Below are positions 11,519 to 23,681 of a stretch of 64,000 nucleotides of DNA, in pieces (positions within the stretch are counted from its first letter, which is position 1; each line of letters begins with the position of its first letter). Location: positions 62,001 to 126,000 of the forward strand of contig JASANG010003805.1 of the NCBI GenBank assembly GCA_030248215.1. Direction: 5' to 3'. This stretch comes from Enoplolaimus lenunculus (taxonomy: Eukaryota > Nematoda > Enoplea > Enoplida > Thoracostomopsidae). Position numbers and translations under genes: made by a program. The notes under the pieces are model-generated. The model was not told the DNA's origin. It saw nothing but the letters and a program-made list of their open reading frames with translations, and did not search any database.

Positions 11519-11994
11519 GGGTTGGTCATGAATGTAAAATACACAAAGTTTAAACTTCAACCTACGTATCTGCCTACACATTGCACGCAACTGTAACGTT
11601 ATAGCTTTCATGAAATATTAGGTATATTTTGAGAAATGTGTCTTTAAATTTAAAAATATCGGTCAAAAACAAAATTGTTATCGCTATGCAAAGAAACGTG
11701 TACTTACATTTTTAGCTTCATTAATTTTACTGAAAACATTTGTTATATCCGTTTTCGTATGGGCACTCGACATTTCTTGCGGAGATTTTGTATTGCATTT
11801 ACGCGTAACATTTGTTATTTCTTTAGTAATCTCGAAATAACCTTTATTTTCGCTAATCAAATAACAACTGAATCTTTAACAACGAATTTGTTAAATGCTG
11901 TGCTTTAATAGTTATTCAACAGTTCTTTTTGTTTCGGCTTTTGCTTAAGCTTAGCTATCGTCAAGCACCCCGGAAAAAAATAAAACCTGGTGTA
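11519..11994. other. no recognisable feature
   Basis: AT-rich, nothing supported. Confidence 0.55.
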
Positions 11995-13404
11995 CTGTAG
12001 TGACCCGAACACTAGGGTGTTATATAAGCAGGAGGTCCCACTATTAAGTCCCAATCATTAGGAGTTCGTATCTATAATTAGAGTGCGGGAGTGGATTGAG
12101 TCAATAAGTCCTAATTAGGGTCCATAAAAGAAACCAAAGCAGAAGAATGGCTTAAACTGCTCAAATATGTATTCGGCGCTCAGACAACCAGCGTAAACTT
12201 TATCAAAACCAGAAAAAAGATTAGCGGGCATGGCAGTTAACAAAAATGCTTCGCAGCAAAGCAGATACGCCCAAACCAAATAACATAAAATGAATGGTAT
12301 CAGACCCAATTAACATGGGATGAGTTAAAAATAAATAACATAAAATGAATGGTAACAGAGCCAATTGACATGGGATGAATTAAAAATAAATAACATAAAA
12401 TGAACGGTAACAGACCCAATTAACATGGGATGAATTAAAAATAAATAACATAAAATGAATGGTAACAGACCCAATTAACATGGGATGAATTAAAAATAAA
12501 TAACATAATATGAATGGTAACAGAGCCAATTAACATGGGATGAATTAAAAATAAATAACATAAAATGAATGGTAACAGACCCAATTAACATGGGATGAAT
12601 TAAAAATAAATAACATAAAATGAATGGTAACAGACCCAATTAACATGGGATGAATTAAAAATAAATAACATAAAATGAATGGTAACAGACCCAATTAACA
12701 TGGGATGAATTAAAAATAAATAACATAATATGAATGGTAACAGAGCCAATTAACATGGGATGAATTAAAAATAAATAACATAAAATGAATGGTAACAGAC
12801 CCAATTAACATGGGATGAATTAAAAATAAATAACATAAAATGAATGGTAACAGAGCCAATTAACATGGGATGAATTAAAAATAAATAACAGAAAATGAAT
12901 GGTAACAGACCCAATTAACATGGGATGAATTAAAAATAAATAACAGAAAATGAATGGTAACAGACCCAATTAACATGGGATGAATTAAAAATAAATAACA
13001 TAAAATGAATGGTAACAGACCCAATTAACATGGGATGTATTAAAAATAAATAACATAAAATGAATGGTAACAGACCCAATTAACATGGGATGAATTAAAA
13101 ATAAATAACATAAAATGAATGGTAACAGACCCAATTAACATGGGATGTATTAAAAATAAATAACATAAAATGAATGGTAACAGACCCAATTAACATGGGA
13201 TGAATTAAAAACAAATAACATAAAATGAATGGTAGCAGACCCAATTAACATGGGATGGATTAAAAATAAATAACATAAAATGAATGGTAACAGACCCAAT
13301 TAACATGGGATGAATTAAAAATAAATAACAGGCCGTAACCGAATAACAGGGTCACCTTTTCGAGAGACAAGTGTCAGTTACCCCTCGTAATCATGGCATT
13401 ACAG
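11995..13404. mobile_element. TA-flanked MITE expanded by an internal 55-bp array
   Basis: Left terminus CTGTAGTGACCCGAAC after TA (11993-11994). The right arm from 13331 (CCGTAACCGAATAACAGGG) aligns to the right arm of the copy at 13639-14338 and ends ATTACAG. Between the arms lies the minisatellite listed next. The left arm has the family's GGAGTTCGTATC and AATAAGTCC words. Confidence 0.75.
12272..13336. repeat. 55-bp minisatellite, about 19 copies
   Basis: The unit can be read as TAACATAAAATGAATGG, then TAACAGACCCAATTAACAT, then GGGATGAATTAAAAATAAA. Spacing is exactly 55 bp between successive CCAATT words (12361, 12416, 12471). Variants are CAGAGCC for CAGACCC, TAATATG for TAAAATG, CAGAAAATG, and GATGTATT. 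Part of the unit (TTAAAAATAAATAACA) occurs once in the unexpanded family copy near 14239, so the array probably grew from the MITE itself. Confidence 0.95.
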
Positions 13405-13638
13405 TGCGATAACTCCAATGAGGCAACACTTATTGTTATTTGAATGTATGTAGTTTATTCACTCAAAAATTTCGACGACTCTGCGGTTCAAGCTTTATCA
13501 AATAAAGATGTGAATTTTCTTAAAAGAAGCCAACATCAACTGTTTCATTAATAATCGACGTTATAGAGGAACGAGTTGGCACTTCTTTGGAATAATTTTA
13601 GCCCAAGTTTAACCTGTATTTCACATTTGCCTGCAACA

Positions 13639-14338
13639 CTGTATTGACCCGAATAAGAGGGGTGGTAATAAGAGGGGGTCCCAATGTTGAGTCCGAATCA
13701 ATAGGAGTCCGTATCCCTAATAAGAGTCCGTTAGCGGATAGAGTCCCTAAACCCTAGAGTCCCTAAATTTCAATTAACCCTAATTGTAGCGCATCTATGA
13801 CTCGAGGACCAATAATTTGAGTTCGAAACTTTAAAGCATGCTTAAATTTTGAAAGTACATTCTTAAACCTTTTTCACATGAATATTTTCTATTTCCCCTG
13901 AGTTATGCTAGGATTCGAACTCCAGTGACTGGAGTGGGAGGCGTATACCATCACCACTCAGCTATAGGAGCTTGACGCTCGAGCCCGAGGGGGCTCTCAC
14001 GTCTTGTGGTGATTTAGTACTATGTATACGTGTTGCAATTGTTAAACACGGTGCGATATATATTTTTTAACGTATATACACTGGGCTGAGTTGCCCATAG
14101 GCAACTCAATGTGAGAAGGGGTTAAGTATAACCTTGCATGATCGCTCAAGCTACTGACGCAAGACAAATAAATGTTTAATTCAACGGTTAATTGCAGTAC
14201 CGGATATATATCAGTAACGAAAGGCAGCGGAGCGTGGGTTAAAAATAAATAACAGTCCGTAACCGAATAACAAGCGGGGGTACCCTCTAAAGAGGCCAAA
14301 TAAATATCAGCCCGCCCCTCTTATTCAGGTCACTACAG
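13639..14338. mobile_element. TA-flanked MITE hosting a TTAA MITE
   Basis: Termini CTGTATTGACCCGAATAAG and CTTATTCAGGTCACTACAG; TA follows at 14339-14340. Orientation is opposite to the copy at 52717. A TTAA element is inserted at 13867-14121. Host sequence on either side (GAAAGTACATTC and GTATAACCTTGCATG) is continuous in the unoccupied copy at 24945. Confidence 0.9.
13867..14121. mobile_element. TTAA-flanked MITE with tRNA-like core, minus orientation
   Basis: TTAA at 13863-13866 and 14122-14125. On the minus strand: GAGTTGCCTATGGGCAACTC stem, GCTCGAGCGTCAAGCTCC, A box TAGCTGAGTGGTGATGG, anticodon-loop-like CTCCCAC, B box TGGAGTTCGAATCCTA. Its insertion site is about 20 bp from that of the copy at 52940, so the two insertions are independent. 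Confidence 0.9.
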
Positions 14339-14661
14339 TAATAAAGCACAAAATAGTAGAGATTTTCGACATTTATTTCCATAACAACTCTGGAAACGTC
14401 GACGAAATTTAACTCGAGAGTTAAAATTGTGTCATTGTCAAAAAAAATTTTCTTTAAAAATCAAATTTCCTACCGTAACCTGAAAAAAAAATTTTCATAA
14501 AATCATAAAATGTTCTTTATAGACATTATGGCAGCTGTAACAACTTTTTTCTCAGTAGACATTTTGACGACGTTCAACAACTGTTCACCAACATGAATCA
14601 CACACAAAATGTGTTTCACTGCAATGTATCATATCGTATCGCATTTTGTTGCATTCTTGCA

Positions 14662-14853
14662 TATACCGCGCTCGCGAATACAAGGGGGGCACGAAGCATA
14701 GATTGTCTCAAAGAGGGATAAAACAACAATAATGGGTTAACATTTATTATACTAAAATTGCGTTTAGCTTCTCGTTTGCTTCAGAGTCGGCAGCTTTTTG
14801 CACTATTACGTATCGCGCCGCCTCTGCCATCACAAATTTCTGGATCCGCTACT
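14662..14853. mobile_element. hAT-like MITE (GGATCCGC ends), degraded
   Basis: Right end TTTCTGGATCCGCTACTG matches the family at 40986. The left end (ACAAGGGGGGCACG) is weak, so the start is approximate. Confidence 0.4.
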
Positions 14854-16240
14854 GAAATACTGCATGCACTACAATTGTTGCAACAACAATTTGTTGCAAT
14901 TATTATTCGCATTGGAACGCAAAGAATGTGAAATATTTGAGAAATTTCCCTTGTAAAATAATTTCAACATTTGTCCATTTCACTGTATTTTTCGTGTTAA
15001 TTTTGTTTAAGTATACGGTTATTTGTTTCACTGGTGCATTTAAGTGCAAGTTCCGTTTTATTTGATAGCATGACTTTAACTGATATCACCCGAGTAACTT
15101 TAGGCATATATTTAGAATATTATTTTGTCTTTGGAGCTGGTGAGATTTGAAGTTGGACGACTACTATACAATCATTAATCTTAGTATTCTTTCAGCCAGA
15201 GTAAAAGTGAATAAAGATTTTTTACCCGCGCTGCGCTTTACCTGCGGAAATTGCATTTTTTACCGGCTGGTATACGAGCGCAAAGTTTCTTTCCCCGTTA
15301 CCCGTCTTTCCCCGCCCTTATTTTTTTCTTTTGCGTTCAATACAATTGTGTAATCTTACAGTGCATTGATGTTACTCGCTAGTTATTTTTGACCCTTTAT
15401 GGTAAACAGTTTAAAAATTCAAGTTTTCTCATTACGCGTCAAAAATTTCTTACCAACTTGCAGTTCGTATTTCATCACTTATAAACCAATATTCTTAGTA
15501 TTTGTTCTGCCGACCCGATAGATCCTCCATCAATTTACGATGCAAGTAATGCATTACAATTTAAGTTCGAGTTTAATGATTACTAGTCAGCCGGGTTTCC
15601 ACAATGCGTAAAAGTTAGCAAATGCACAACAATTGCATATAAATTTGCTTTTTACAGAACAATCACGTTTCTGCTCTGAAAAAATATTGTAAACAAAGTA
15701 ATGCTGGAACATTGCCTTGAATACATATGCGGGGCATTATAGCTGTAATAGCGTAGATTTGCATTTCGATTTCACACCACTGTCATTATGTTTAAATGAA
15801 TATTAACTACTTTATAACTCGACAAGTATTAGTTCCTAGACCAATAGCTTGAAATTTCTAGATTTGCCTCAGATTCTAAACACTGTAGGCGGCTTCTTTT
15901 CTGCTGCCTAAATTTAGACAATTTTGTAAACTTTCTGCAAGGCTGTTGTGTCGCCGATTTTCACCTGCTCAACTGTTTTGTAAGTTTAATATTTTTTTGC
16001 CGTATCATTCATTTTGTTATTTATTCGGATTGAAGGTAAAGTTCAATGATATACTCGTGCGTGGAGATAAAATAGCCAGGAACCAAAAATACGATTCGTT
16101 CGCTTCGAAATTGAGACGGCAATAACTAGAAAATTTTGTTTCATTATCTGTGTATTGAAAATATGATAATTGAAAATTGATACTGCTTAATAGTGCATTT
16201 AATTGAGCTTAAATTATATAATCGAAATTTGTCATACTTT
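14854..16240. other. no recognisable feature
   Basis: Unique-looking AT-rich sequence; short frames only. Confidence 0.6.
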
Positions 16241-16286
16241 CTTAGGCTTAGGCTTAGGCTTAGGCTCAGGCTTAGGCTTAGGCTTT
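16241..16286. repeat. short TTAGGC telomere-like array
   Basis: Seven nearly exact tandem CTTAGG/TTAGGC hexamers with one GCTCAGG variant, without recognisable GGCC termini nearby. Either a MITE core remnant or an independent interstitial telomeric-type repeat. Confidence 0.8.
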
Positions 16287-16429
16287 TAACTTGTACGTCC
16301 TACACATATATAAAGAGTGAAATTCGGCAAATTTTCTGTTTTCTAGAAATGTGAAAGGTTCCTGTATCGCTGCATAAACTTTTTGTATTTTTTATAGCAA
16401 TGGCTAGCAAAGTATATATTATATATATA

Positions 16430-16729
16430 CTAGTGGATCCAGAGGGAGGCGGGGGGGCGTACGCCCCATCAGATATTTTTTTGTGTTAAAATGGTAAGGC
16501 CCCTCCCTACCTTACAATTTTTCCACTCTCAAAAATTTTTGTAACAAACAACTTTTCCCGCAGAATTTTTTGAGATAAAATGGTAACGTCCCCCCTACCT
16601 TGCAAATTATCGCCCTCAGAAAATTTTTTGGTGATAAAATGATAACGTACCTTTTACCTCACAATTGTTGCGTTTCATAACAACTGCCAGGCGGCCCTTC
16701 TCCGTCAGAAAATTTTGGATCCGCCTCTG
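16430..16729. mobile_element. hAT-like MITE (GGATCC ends)
   Basis: Left end CTAGTGGATCCAG, right end TTGGATCCGCCTCTG, flanked by TATATATA on both sides (16422-16429, 16730-16737), an 8-bp duplication of hAT type. Interior words such as ATAAAATGGTAACG..CCCTACCTTACAA occur three times in diverged form, so the element is itself built of subrepeats. Confidence 0.8.
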
Positions 16730-16737
16730 TATATATA

Positions 16738-17447
16738 CTTATATAAACATTAAACGGCGTTTTGTATAAATTCCGAAGCCGCACTTATTCGATTGGAATT
16801 CGCTCGCAAAAATCATGACTCATGTATGCCGGCAAAAGTTTAAAATACCGGACAGTAATAATAATAATAATAAAATTGGCGTTTAAACGTTTATTCGAAA
16901 GAAATATTTAATGAAAAATTCTTCACGCCTTTCTACAGCCGAGACGAGAATTTGGGCTTCGACAACTAATTAAATATATACATTTTTGACATTTCTTCGC
17001 GCAAGTAAAACTGTAACGTTGACACGGAAATATATTTTGCAGTTGATTTTCACGAAATAATAAAATATTGCGTCGTTTAAACATTAAATTTTTACATTTT
17101 AGTCATTTGTCATTGTTTTCACTGTATTACCCACGCATTGCCAGCAGCCTTTCAAGTACTCCTTGGTGTCTAGTTTCAAATTTTTATTTTGTTCTATTCA
17201 ATTTGTTTGTAGTATTTTAGGAATTTTAGTCAACTTTATACCATTTCTTCGGCGATTACTTCTACGGCCGCATTCTCAGCTGTGTGTAGCAGTGATTTCC
17301 CAGTTGGTGATATGTTATTGCGAAGGTCGAATCAGCGAATGGTGTTTAAGCTTCGACATGACGCATGAAATGTCATTTGCGTGTCCTTTTTGAGTAGAGT
17401 TTGAATTTCACAGATGTCTCTGCTCGCTTTTTTAGAATTTATTTGTT
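16738..17447. other. no recognisable feature
   Basis: AT-rich with an (ATA) run at about 16857-16873. The 76-codon frame at 17163-17393 is unsupported. Confidence 0.55.
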
Positions 17448-17685
17448 AACAATGTGAACAACATAGCCGTGCCAGTAGTATATGCGTATTTCTAACCCTA
17501 AATCTTAGCCTAAGCGTACGGATAAATAAATTTCTAAACGTAAGCCTATATCTAAGCCTGCGCGTAAGAAAGAGCTTATACCTAAACCCAAGCCTAAGCC
17601 TAAGCCTAAGCAAAAATCTAGTCAAACGCTTAAGCTTATACTTAATTGCAGTCGCGTGGAAAAACAATTAAGTAATGATCTATGA
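17448..17685. mobile_element. GGCC-A MITE, diverged
   Basis: CCGTGCCAGTAGTATATGCG replaces the usual opening; the core is CCCAAGCCTAAGCCTAAGCC; the close CATTAAGTAATGATCTATGAC is degraded. Confidence 0.65.
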
Positions 17686-17776
17686 CAAACGCTCCGACTG
17701 GTATTAGGTTCAACACACGGCTGAGAATGCGGCACTTTCCACGTTTGAACCTAAAGTTTAAAGTAGTTTTCATAAG

Positions 17777-17938
17777 GGCCTATGTTACTTTAAGGGGCGT
17801 CCAGGTTTCTGGTGCGTCCATAACAGAGTAGGTTTAGGTTCTAGATTACATTTTTTTGCTTAGGCTTAGGTTTAGGCTTATGCTTAGGCATCGGAATACG
17901 CTTAATCTACTGTTACGCCCTTTAAAGTAACATTGGCC
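17777..17938. mobile_element. GGCC-B MITE
   Basis: Opens GGCCTATGTTACTTTAAGG and closes CCTTTAAAGTAACATTGGCC. Inside are AGAGTAGGTTTAGG..AGATTACATTTTT and degenerate TTAGGC runs. Confidence 0.9.
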
Positions 17939-18263
17939 AGTACTCAATATGCTTTAGTCCGTTTAATCCTTGTTTCAATATGATCACAGAGATTTAGCTA
18001 ATATTTTTTTATTTCGGCAAAAGAAGCTCAAAATAATATTTGAGCAAAATTATAAAGCAAATAAACCTTTTGGCCATACGATTCTATAGGTTAAATTCAA
18101 ATACCTGTTAAAGTGATCAATTCACATTAATAGTTTCAAAATTGTAACTCTTTTCTTTAATAAAGTAACAGAAATATTGCTCTCATATAACCTTTATTGA
18201 AGTTTACCAAATCAGACACGATTTTCTTCTACAGTTGCCAAACATGGGCGCGGGCACGTAGGC
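17939..18263. other. no recognisable feature
   Basis: AT-rich, unassigned. Confidence 0.55.
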
Positions 18264-18398
18264 AAGAAGATGGGGCAGGGGGCTAAGTGTGGCCCTTTTC
18301 GAAAATTTTCAACCTTGCTTGTATATAAGTCAACGAAAACCGTTGTATGCATCTCCTGAAAAATCGTTAACCCCTAACCCTAGCAAGGTGAGCTGGTT
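18264..18398. mobile_element. CCGTAGCC-type MITE, partial
   Basis: AAAATTTTCAACCTTGCTTGT..GTCAACGAAAACC, then CTAGCAAGGTGAGCTGG and TACGGGCCTG. Reverse orientation to the copy at 57141; the left terminus is lost. Confidence 0.65.
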
Positions 18399-19079
18399 AC
18401 GGGCCTGCATGGGTGCAATAGGTTATTCAAAAAAGAAACAGAGGGACGACCAAAGTTTTCGATTTGGGCCGTGTCCGGTGAGGAATTCGATTTTTGGTAG
18501 GCAACTAACAGACAAAAAAGATTCAGAATACGTTAAAAAACGTTGGTGTGGGAAACAAGCGAAAAACCAGCGCATTTTTTTGCATTAAATTTCTAATTTT
18601 TTAACACGAGACATTATTTTCTGTAGACTTTTAGGGATGTCAGCGATATTCCTATATTTTTCTAGAGGTGTCGACTGACAACCCAAGCATATATACCATG
18701 TTGTCGTGTACTAGTGCGTATACCAGGATTAAAATCTTTTTACCAGTTCTCAACAGGATACAAAAACCAGAACTGTTCAAATTTTAGGATCCCTGGCGTA
18801 CTTCTGGTCGTTTTCAATCAAACAGAAGGCCTTGGTTTGTTGTACCCCCATTCGTTCATTTTTTAATCTTGCTTAAGTCCACCCCCAGTAAAACTTCCGG
18901 TAAGTGCTGGCATGTTTCATAAAAATGCACGCAGGGGTTGATCTAATGGCTGCAGTGGGTCGAAGGATGTATTGTCATACAAAATTTCTAAATTATCTCG
19001 GAAAAAAGTGGTTACAGGTTGTAGAATAAATATGCAGATGTCAAATAGAAATTTATCGATCAAAAATTATGTTACAAAA
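18399..19079. other. no recognisable feature
   Basis: The open frame 18289-18588 begins inside the MITE and continues here; it is not supported as a gene. Confidence 0.5.
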
Positions 19080-19232
19080 GACCCGCAGCCAGCTTACCTT
19101 GCAAGGGGGGGCTAAAAAATTTTTAGCAGGGGAATACAAGGGTTTTCGATGACTTACAAGCAAGGTTAAACATTTTGTTATGGGACTATTGCTCCAAAGG
19201 CGCTGAATCCCCGTCCCCCTCTGGCTACAAGC
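19080..19232. mobile_element. CCGTAGCC-type MITE
   Basis: CCCGCAGCCAGCTTACCTTGCAAGG at the left and CTCTGGCTACAAGCCTG at the right; middle GGGTTTTCGATGACTTACAAGCAAGG as in all full copies. Confidence 0.75.
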
Positions 19233-19937
19233 CTGTATTCATATAGCATTTTTTGCAATTAGCTAATTAAAATTTGTCATTTGAACCGCTCAACTATACG
19301 CAAATGTTGGTGTTTGCCAATATTTAGAGTTCATTGCGTCGTTTGGCAACTGTATATTCAATGTATTATACATGTTGGTCTTTTGTACACTTTCTCCACA
19401 TTTAATATTTTTCTTCGGTCTTGGAGATGGTCCATAATTGGCCAAGGATACTCCGTTTCATAAGCCTGAACCGTAACCTAATAAATGTGGTTGCAAAATG
19501 TACAAAATCCATTTCTATTATTTTTAAATATGTGCGACCTTTACAACTGCAGTACGGTCGTGTCTTGCTCGTAGTACAAATCCCTCCTACACTGTTTTGG
19601 AATTTAAAAAATTTCATGTTTGCTGTTGAGCCTAAAGTTAAGCTTCATTTTGGTACCGGCATTGCCTGATGTAAAATAATTTTTGGCCGACCGTAGCGAG
19701 CAAGAAATTTAAATTTGATTTCTGTAGGATCCATAAGGGAATGAAGGCATGTGGTGTTCTTTTTCTATTGCCCATTAAGACATTTCCCGAAGTACTGTTT
19801 TCGGATTGCCATGCGTTTTTGGTACATGACAATTTTTGTTCACGGTATCAACGGCCTTGGTCAGTGGAGGGGCGCGGTACCGAGGTCAAATTTTTCAGCG
19901 GAATTTTCGTTCGAAGGTTCTAGACAATAGCACTGCG
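19233..19937. other. no recognisable feature
   Basis: Overlapping short frames on both strands at 19402-19923; none shows family features. Confidence 0.5.
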
Positions 19938-20117
19938 GCCAATGTAAAGATCAGGGGCGGAACGTTTTTCTGTTGGACGGAAATATTGAAAGCTTAAGCT
20001 TCAGGCTGATTATTTTTGCTTCGGCTTAAACGCTTAGGCTAAGCTCATTCTTACGCTTAGGCTTAGGCTTAGGTTACGAAACATGTCTATACCACTGGTC
20101 CGCCCTGTTCTATACGT
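19938..20117. mobile_element. GGCC-A MITE
   Basis: Opens GGCCAATGTAAAGATCAGG; core CGCTTAGGCTTAGGCTTAGG; closes CCGCCCTGTTCTATACGT with the final GGCC lost. Confidence 0.85.
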
Positions 20118-20906
20118 TTGCTGCAACTGCTAAAGCCCAAGAAACTTTCATTCGATTTTTTTATCTTTTGTGACCGATGTTTCTAAAATTTTGGCTGTCA
20201 ATGCGTGGTATATTTTTACTACGAAAAATGCACGCCGACATTTGATTAATCGCGCTAACATTAAGCAAGTTCTAAAGCTTAAAATTAATTAATGGTGGTA
20301 TTCGGTATTAAGTGACACGTATTATTATTTTTATTCGGCAAAAGTTTTGTGTTCATTTTTATTATCATTCGAATACAAAACTTTGATATACGAATTGTAA
20401 TTTAAAAACATAGCTAGCATTTTAGAATTTAATTTTAAGCCTAAATAATGGGACAGACGTGATGTTAGTGCTTGATCGTCGTAGAAAGAGGGGGCAGTGG
20501 TTAAGGAGTCTGGCTCTTGACAATGACTTTGAAAAATTTATTGCTGTTAAATAACTGGTTAGTGGAAGATCTAGGAAAAATTTAGGGCTTGTTTGTAGAT
20601 TGGGATCCACGGCAGATACTGGATAGCAAAGGTCACTGTATATGAGCCTATGTTTGTAAAGTCCCATGCCAAATGAATCAAAGGGGTTCACGGTTATCCA
20701 ATCATCAACCCCCCCTTGGATTGTTCTCTGATAGTGGCTAAGAGAAGCCTGATCAATGCTCAAAATATATATACGATTTAAAGTAAATCCCCTTTCAAAC
20801 ACAATAGTTTAAGTTACTCTTATCGTTTTTTCGGTGCAAATATCTCCCAATAAGAAATCATTGCTAAATCGCAAGCTGACTCCATAATACCTTAGATTGG
20901 TTAAAG
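20118..20906. other. no recognisable feature
   Basis: Contains a 126-codon minus frame (20422-20802) without motif, good start context or relatives I recognise. Confidence 0.5.
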
Positions 20907-21246
20907 CAAGGGTGTAAACGGATAGTAAAAATAGCGGAAACGGATTGTGATCGAAATAACGAAAACGGAAACGGAAGACGGATTTTGAAGGATAATGATT
21001 TAAAATACGTTTTAGTTTTCTGCCAACACAATTGAAACGTGCAAATGGTCACTGTGCTTTCTAAAATTTTTAAGGAAAAGCGGATACTGAGTATCGTAAT
21101 TTTTGTTTTAGATCAGACAATTGCGGCACATCTGTAATGAAAAATTGCAAGAAATTTACGTGATTTATAACTTAAACGGAAACATAAGCGAATGCCGATT
21201 TTTACCGTAAACGGAAACGGATATCCGGATACACGGTTACACCCTG
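20907..21246. mobile_element. hAT-like MITE (CAGGGTGTAA family)
   Basis: Left CAAGGGTGTAAACGGATAG and right ATCCGGATACACGGTTACACCC are inverted. Flanks GGTTAAAG and GGTTGAAG form an 8-bp duplication with one change. The interior repeats GGAAACGGAAACGG. No coding capacity. Confidence 0.75.
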
Positions 21247-21517
21247 GTTGAAGCTAAGTATTGCGTTGGTGGTCTTCTAAAAACCTTTTTCAAGAAATGC
21301 GTCAGTAAAATTAAGACTGGTTATTATTTTTTAACGCAATGTTCACGAACCTATGCGTATTGTTGTAAATTTTGTTTTGACTTTTAAACCAATTCGGCAA
21401 AAGTTTCAAAATTATATAATAATTTATTTTTTCTTTGAAATTTTAAAACTTTAAGACCAAGAACCCAGCAGGAAGCAATGGAACTTGACGCTATGGCGTT
21501 TACATCAATCGATTGTA
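21247..21517. other. no recognisable feature
   Basis: AT-rich, unassigned. Confidence 0.5.
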
Positions 21518-21557
<40 letters not shown>

Positions 21558-21621
21558 TATTATTATTATTGTTACTATAATTATTATCATCATTATTATT
21601 ATTATTATTATTATTATTACA
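21518..21621. repeat. (ATT)n microsatellite
   Basis: About 34 trinucleotides, mostly ATT, interrupted by ATTACTATAATT and ATCATC variants in the middle. Confidence 0.95.
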
Positions 21622-21663
21622 TTTTGATTTTTTAAACGAGGCTTATTTAGGATTTTGATCAGC

Positions 21664-21892
21664 GAGTGGATGCAGGGGAGAGAGTATGCCCCCTCCCTGT
21701 CACAAGTTTTTTTCGCGATAAAATGGTAAGGTGCTATCTTACAAATTTCCGTGTCACAAAATTAGCACACATATAGTATATTACATTACAGTAATTTTTC
21801 GCTTCCAATGATACAAAAATAGCATAGAGTAAAAATTGCGTTTGATAACTTCTGCCAGCTCCCACCTTTGTGGATTCGCCGCTGGGAAAATG
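21664..21892. mobile_element. hAT-like MITE, degraded copy of the 16430 subtype
   Basis: AGTGGATGCAGGGG at the left, TGTGGATTCGCCGCTG at the right, and inside GATAAAATGGTAAGGTGC..CTTACAA shared with 16430-16729. Confidence 0.6.
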
Positions 21893-21939
21893 CAACAGTC
21901 AATTTCAGAACTATTTTCGTTACATTTCAATTTTAGACG

Positions 21940-22170
21940 TTGGTCTTTTTGAATCAAGATAAAACCGACCAGGCCGTTTAAAGACCTGACCTGAGTGAAA
22001 TCGGCCCCAGGCGCCGTCATCAAAAGAAGCACAGCCCTAGGGAAACACCCTGAAAATCTAGTCTTGTTTACTTAAAATGTTGCTGATTATGTGCCATTAT
22101 TGAAAAGTTTCTTCAAACTTAGTATGTCTACCTCAAAATGGTCCAACTTAAATTAGCACAACCTAACTGC
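21940..22170. repeat. dispersed repeat, copy 1 of 2
   Basis: CTAGTCTTGTTTACTTAAAAT, TGTGCC..ATTGAAAA and TATGTCTACCTCAAAATGG recur in the same order at 28528-28710. No terminal repeats found. Confidence 0.65.
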
Positions 22171-23139
22171 GCCGTTCGTTCGTTGGGTCACTCCCTCAAT
22201 GTACGCCGTCGACCAAAACGCTACATAGAAACTTGTGCAATTTGCTGATCTCAAAATTGGTACAGAACGAGGACAAAAATCAAATGCAAAAATGCGCTGA
22301 ATTTCAAACCTCGCATTTCACTCGTTTAAAAGCGACAAAAACCTATCATCAACTGGTGATTGATTCTGTGCATAATTTACATCACGGAGTTGCGAGTTGT
22401 GGGTGGGTTGGATATATAAAATTTATTTCAACATCGCAAATACTGTCAAAAACAATCAGTTGAGTGGAGGTTAAGCTTCAATCGGCGGATGGCGGTGCAC
22501 CCTTTCCCATTTACTTTCGGTGCTCAATTTTTTCTAATAATTATATCAAATTTCAAAATACTGAAGCGTTACAAAAATACCTATTTTATGTAATAATATG
22601 TTTGTTTATGAAACACGCATTAACTCGTAATACTAAGCATGAAAAGCTTATTATTACACGGTGGTATTTATGAGGAAGTTCTAATTTTGAATCAGGACCG
22701 CAAACAGAATCAGGGGGCAGATAGGGCGATCCTTGTGGCACAAGCTGTTTTACAACCGTCTACAAATTCATGATATTATAATTTGAGCAAAAAAATTGAC
22801 AAACGCTTTCAAAGAGAGCATTGAGCATCTCTCGAATGAGTTCAGACGCCACCATATGTATCCTGTTTGACAGCACATGTGTATATTTTAAATTAACCCT
22901 GCCCCTCGCTGAGGTCTAAAATTTGATAAAATTTATGTTTTGAACGAATTAGCGTATTTTTGGTTGAGCACATGAACAGTACAAAAATAACAAATTCGCA
23001 AGCCGCCATCCGATCCGAAAAAATATGAACGCAAGTAGCTGTTTTTCGACCGAATATCTTTTATTTTCTAATTATATTTTTAAAATTGAAGTTTTAAAAT
23101 CATGTAAATATTTTTGTGAATAATTTTAGCCAATCAATT
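22171..23139. other. no recognisable feature
   Basis: AT-rich, short frames only. Confidence 0.55.
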
Positions 23140-23331
23140 AGCCAATGTGTTGACACTAGGGTCGTAACAGTAGTATAAGCATAAGATAAGCCGAAGCCTA
23201 AGCGTAGGAATCAGCTTATACCTAAGCGTAAGCTTAAGCGCAAGTTTAACAATTGGTCTAACTCTTAAGCTCACTCTTATCTAGTGCAGTCCCGCAGAAA
23301 AACTTTCCGCCGCAGATCTTTACATGGGCTA
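23140..23331. mobile_element. GGCC-A MITE
   Basis: Opens GCCAATGTGTTGACACTAGG, closes CCGCAGATCTTTACATGGGC; core GAAGCCTAAGCGTAGG. Confidence 0.75.
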
Positions 23332-23490
23332 ATGACTTCAACATTTTCTACATTTGATCGTACAGATCTGAACATCCGTCGACGCCACATGGATAAGATC
23401 TGCCCCGGAGCCGCTTCCATGTGGGGGCTAAATGTGGGCGCCGTCTCTCAATGGCAGATCCATCCTCTTTGGAAATCTTATTGCCTTGTT

Positions 23491-23681
23491 GGCTCATGTT
23501 ACTTTAACGGGAGTCCAGGCTTCAGTTGGCTCCATAAAAGAGTACGGTTAGATTCTAGATTACATTTTTATGCTTAGGCTTAAGCTTAGGCTTAGGAACA
23601 CATTTTTGCAGCGCTTAGCTTACGCTTAGGCTTAGGAATACGCTTAATCTCATGTTACGCCCCTTAAAGTAACATTGGCCG
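23491..23681. mobile_element. GGCC-B MITE
   Basis: Opens TTGGCTCATGTTACTTTAACG, closes CCCTTAAAGTAACATTGGCC; two TTAGGC blocks separated by AACACATTTTTGCAGCG. Confidence 0.85.

Noticed and set aside
12272-13336. CRISPR-like array
   Set aside because: Units are contiguous 55-bp repeats without unique spacers, in a eukaryotic MITE.
16241-16286. True telomere or chromosome end
   Set aside because: Only seven hexamers, internal, and similar runs lie inside MITEs throughout the window.
20422-20802. 126-codon minus frame
   Set aside because: No motif or convincing composition; a frame of this length is expected by chance in 64 kb.
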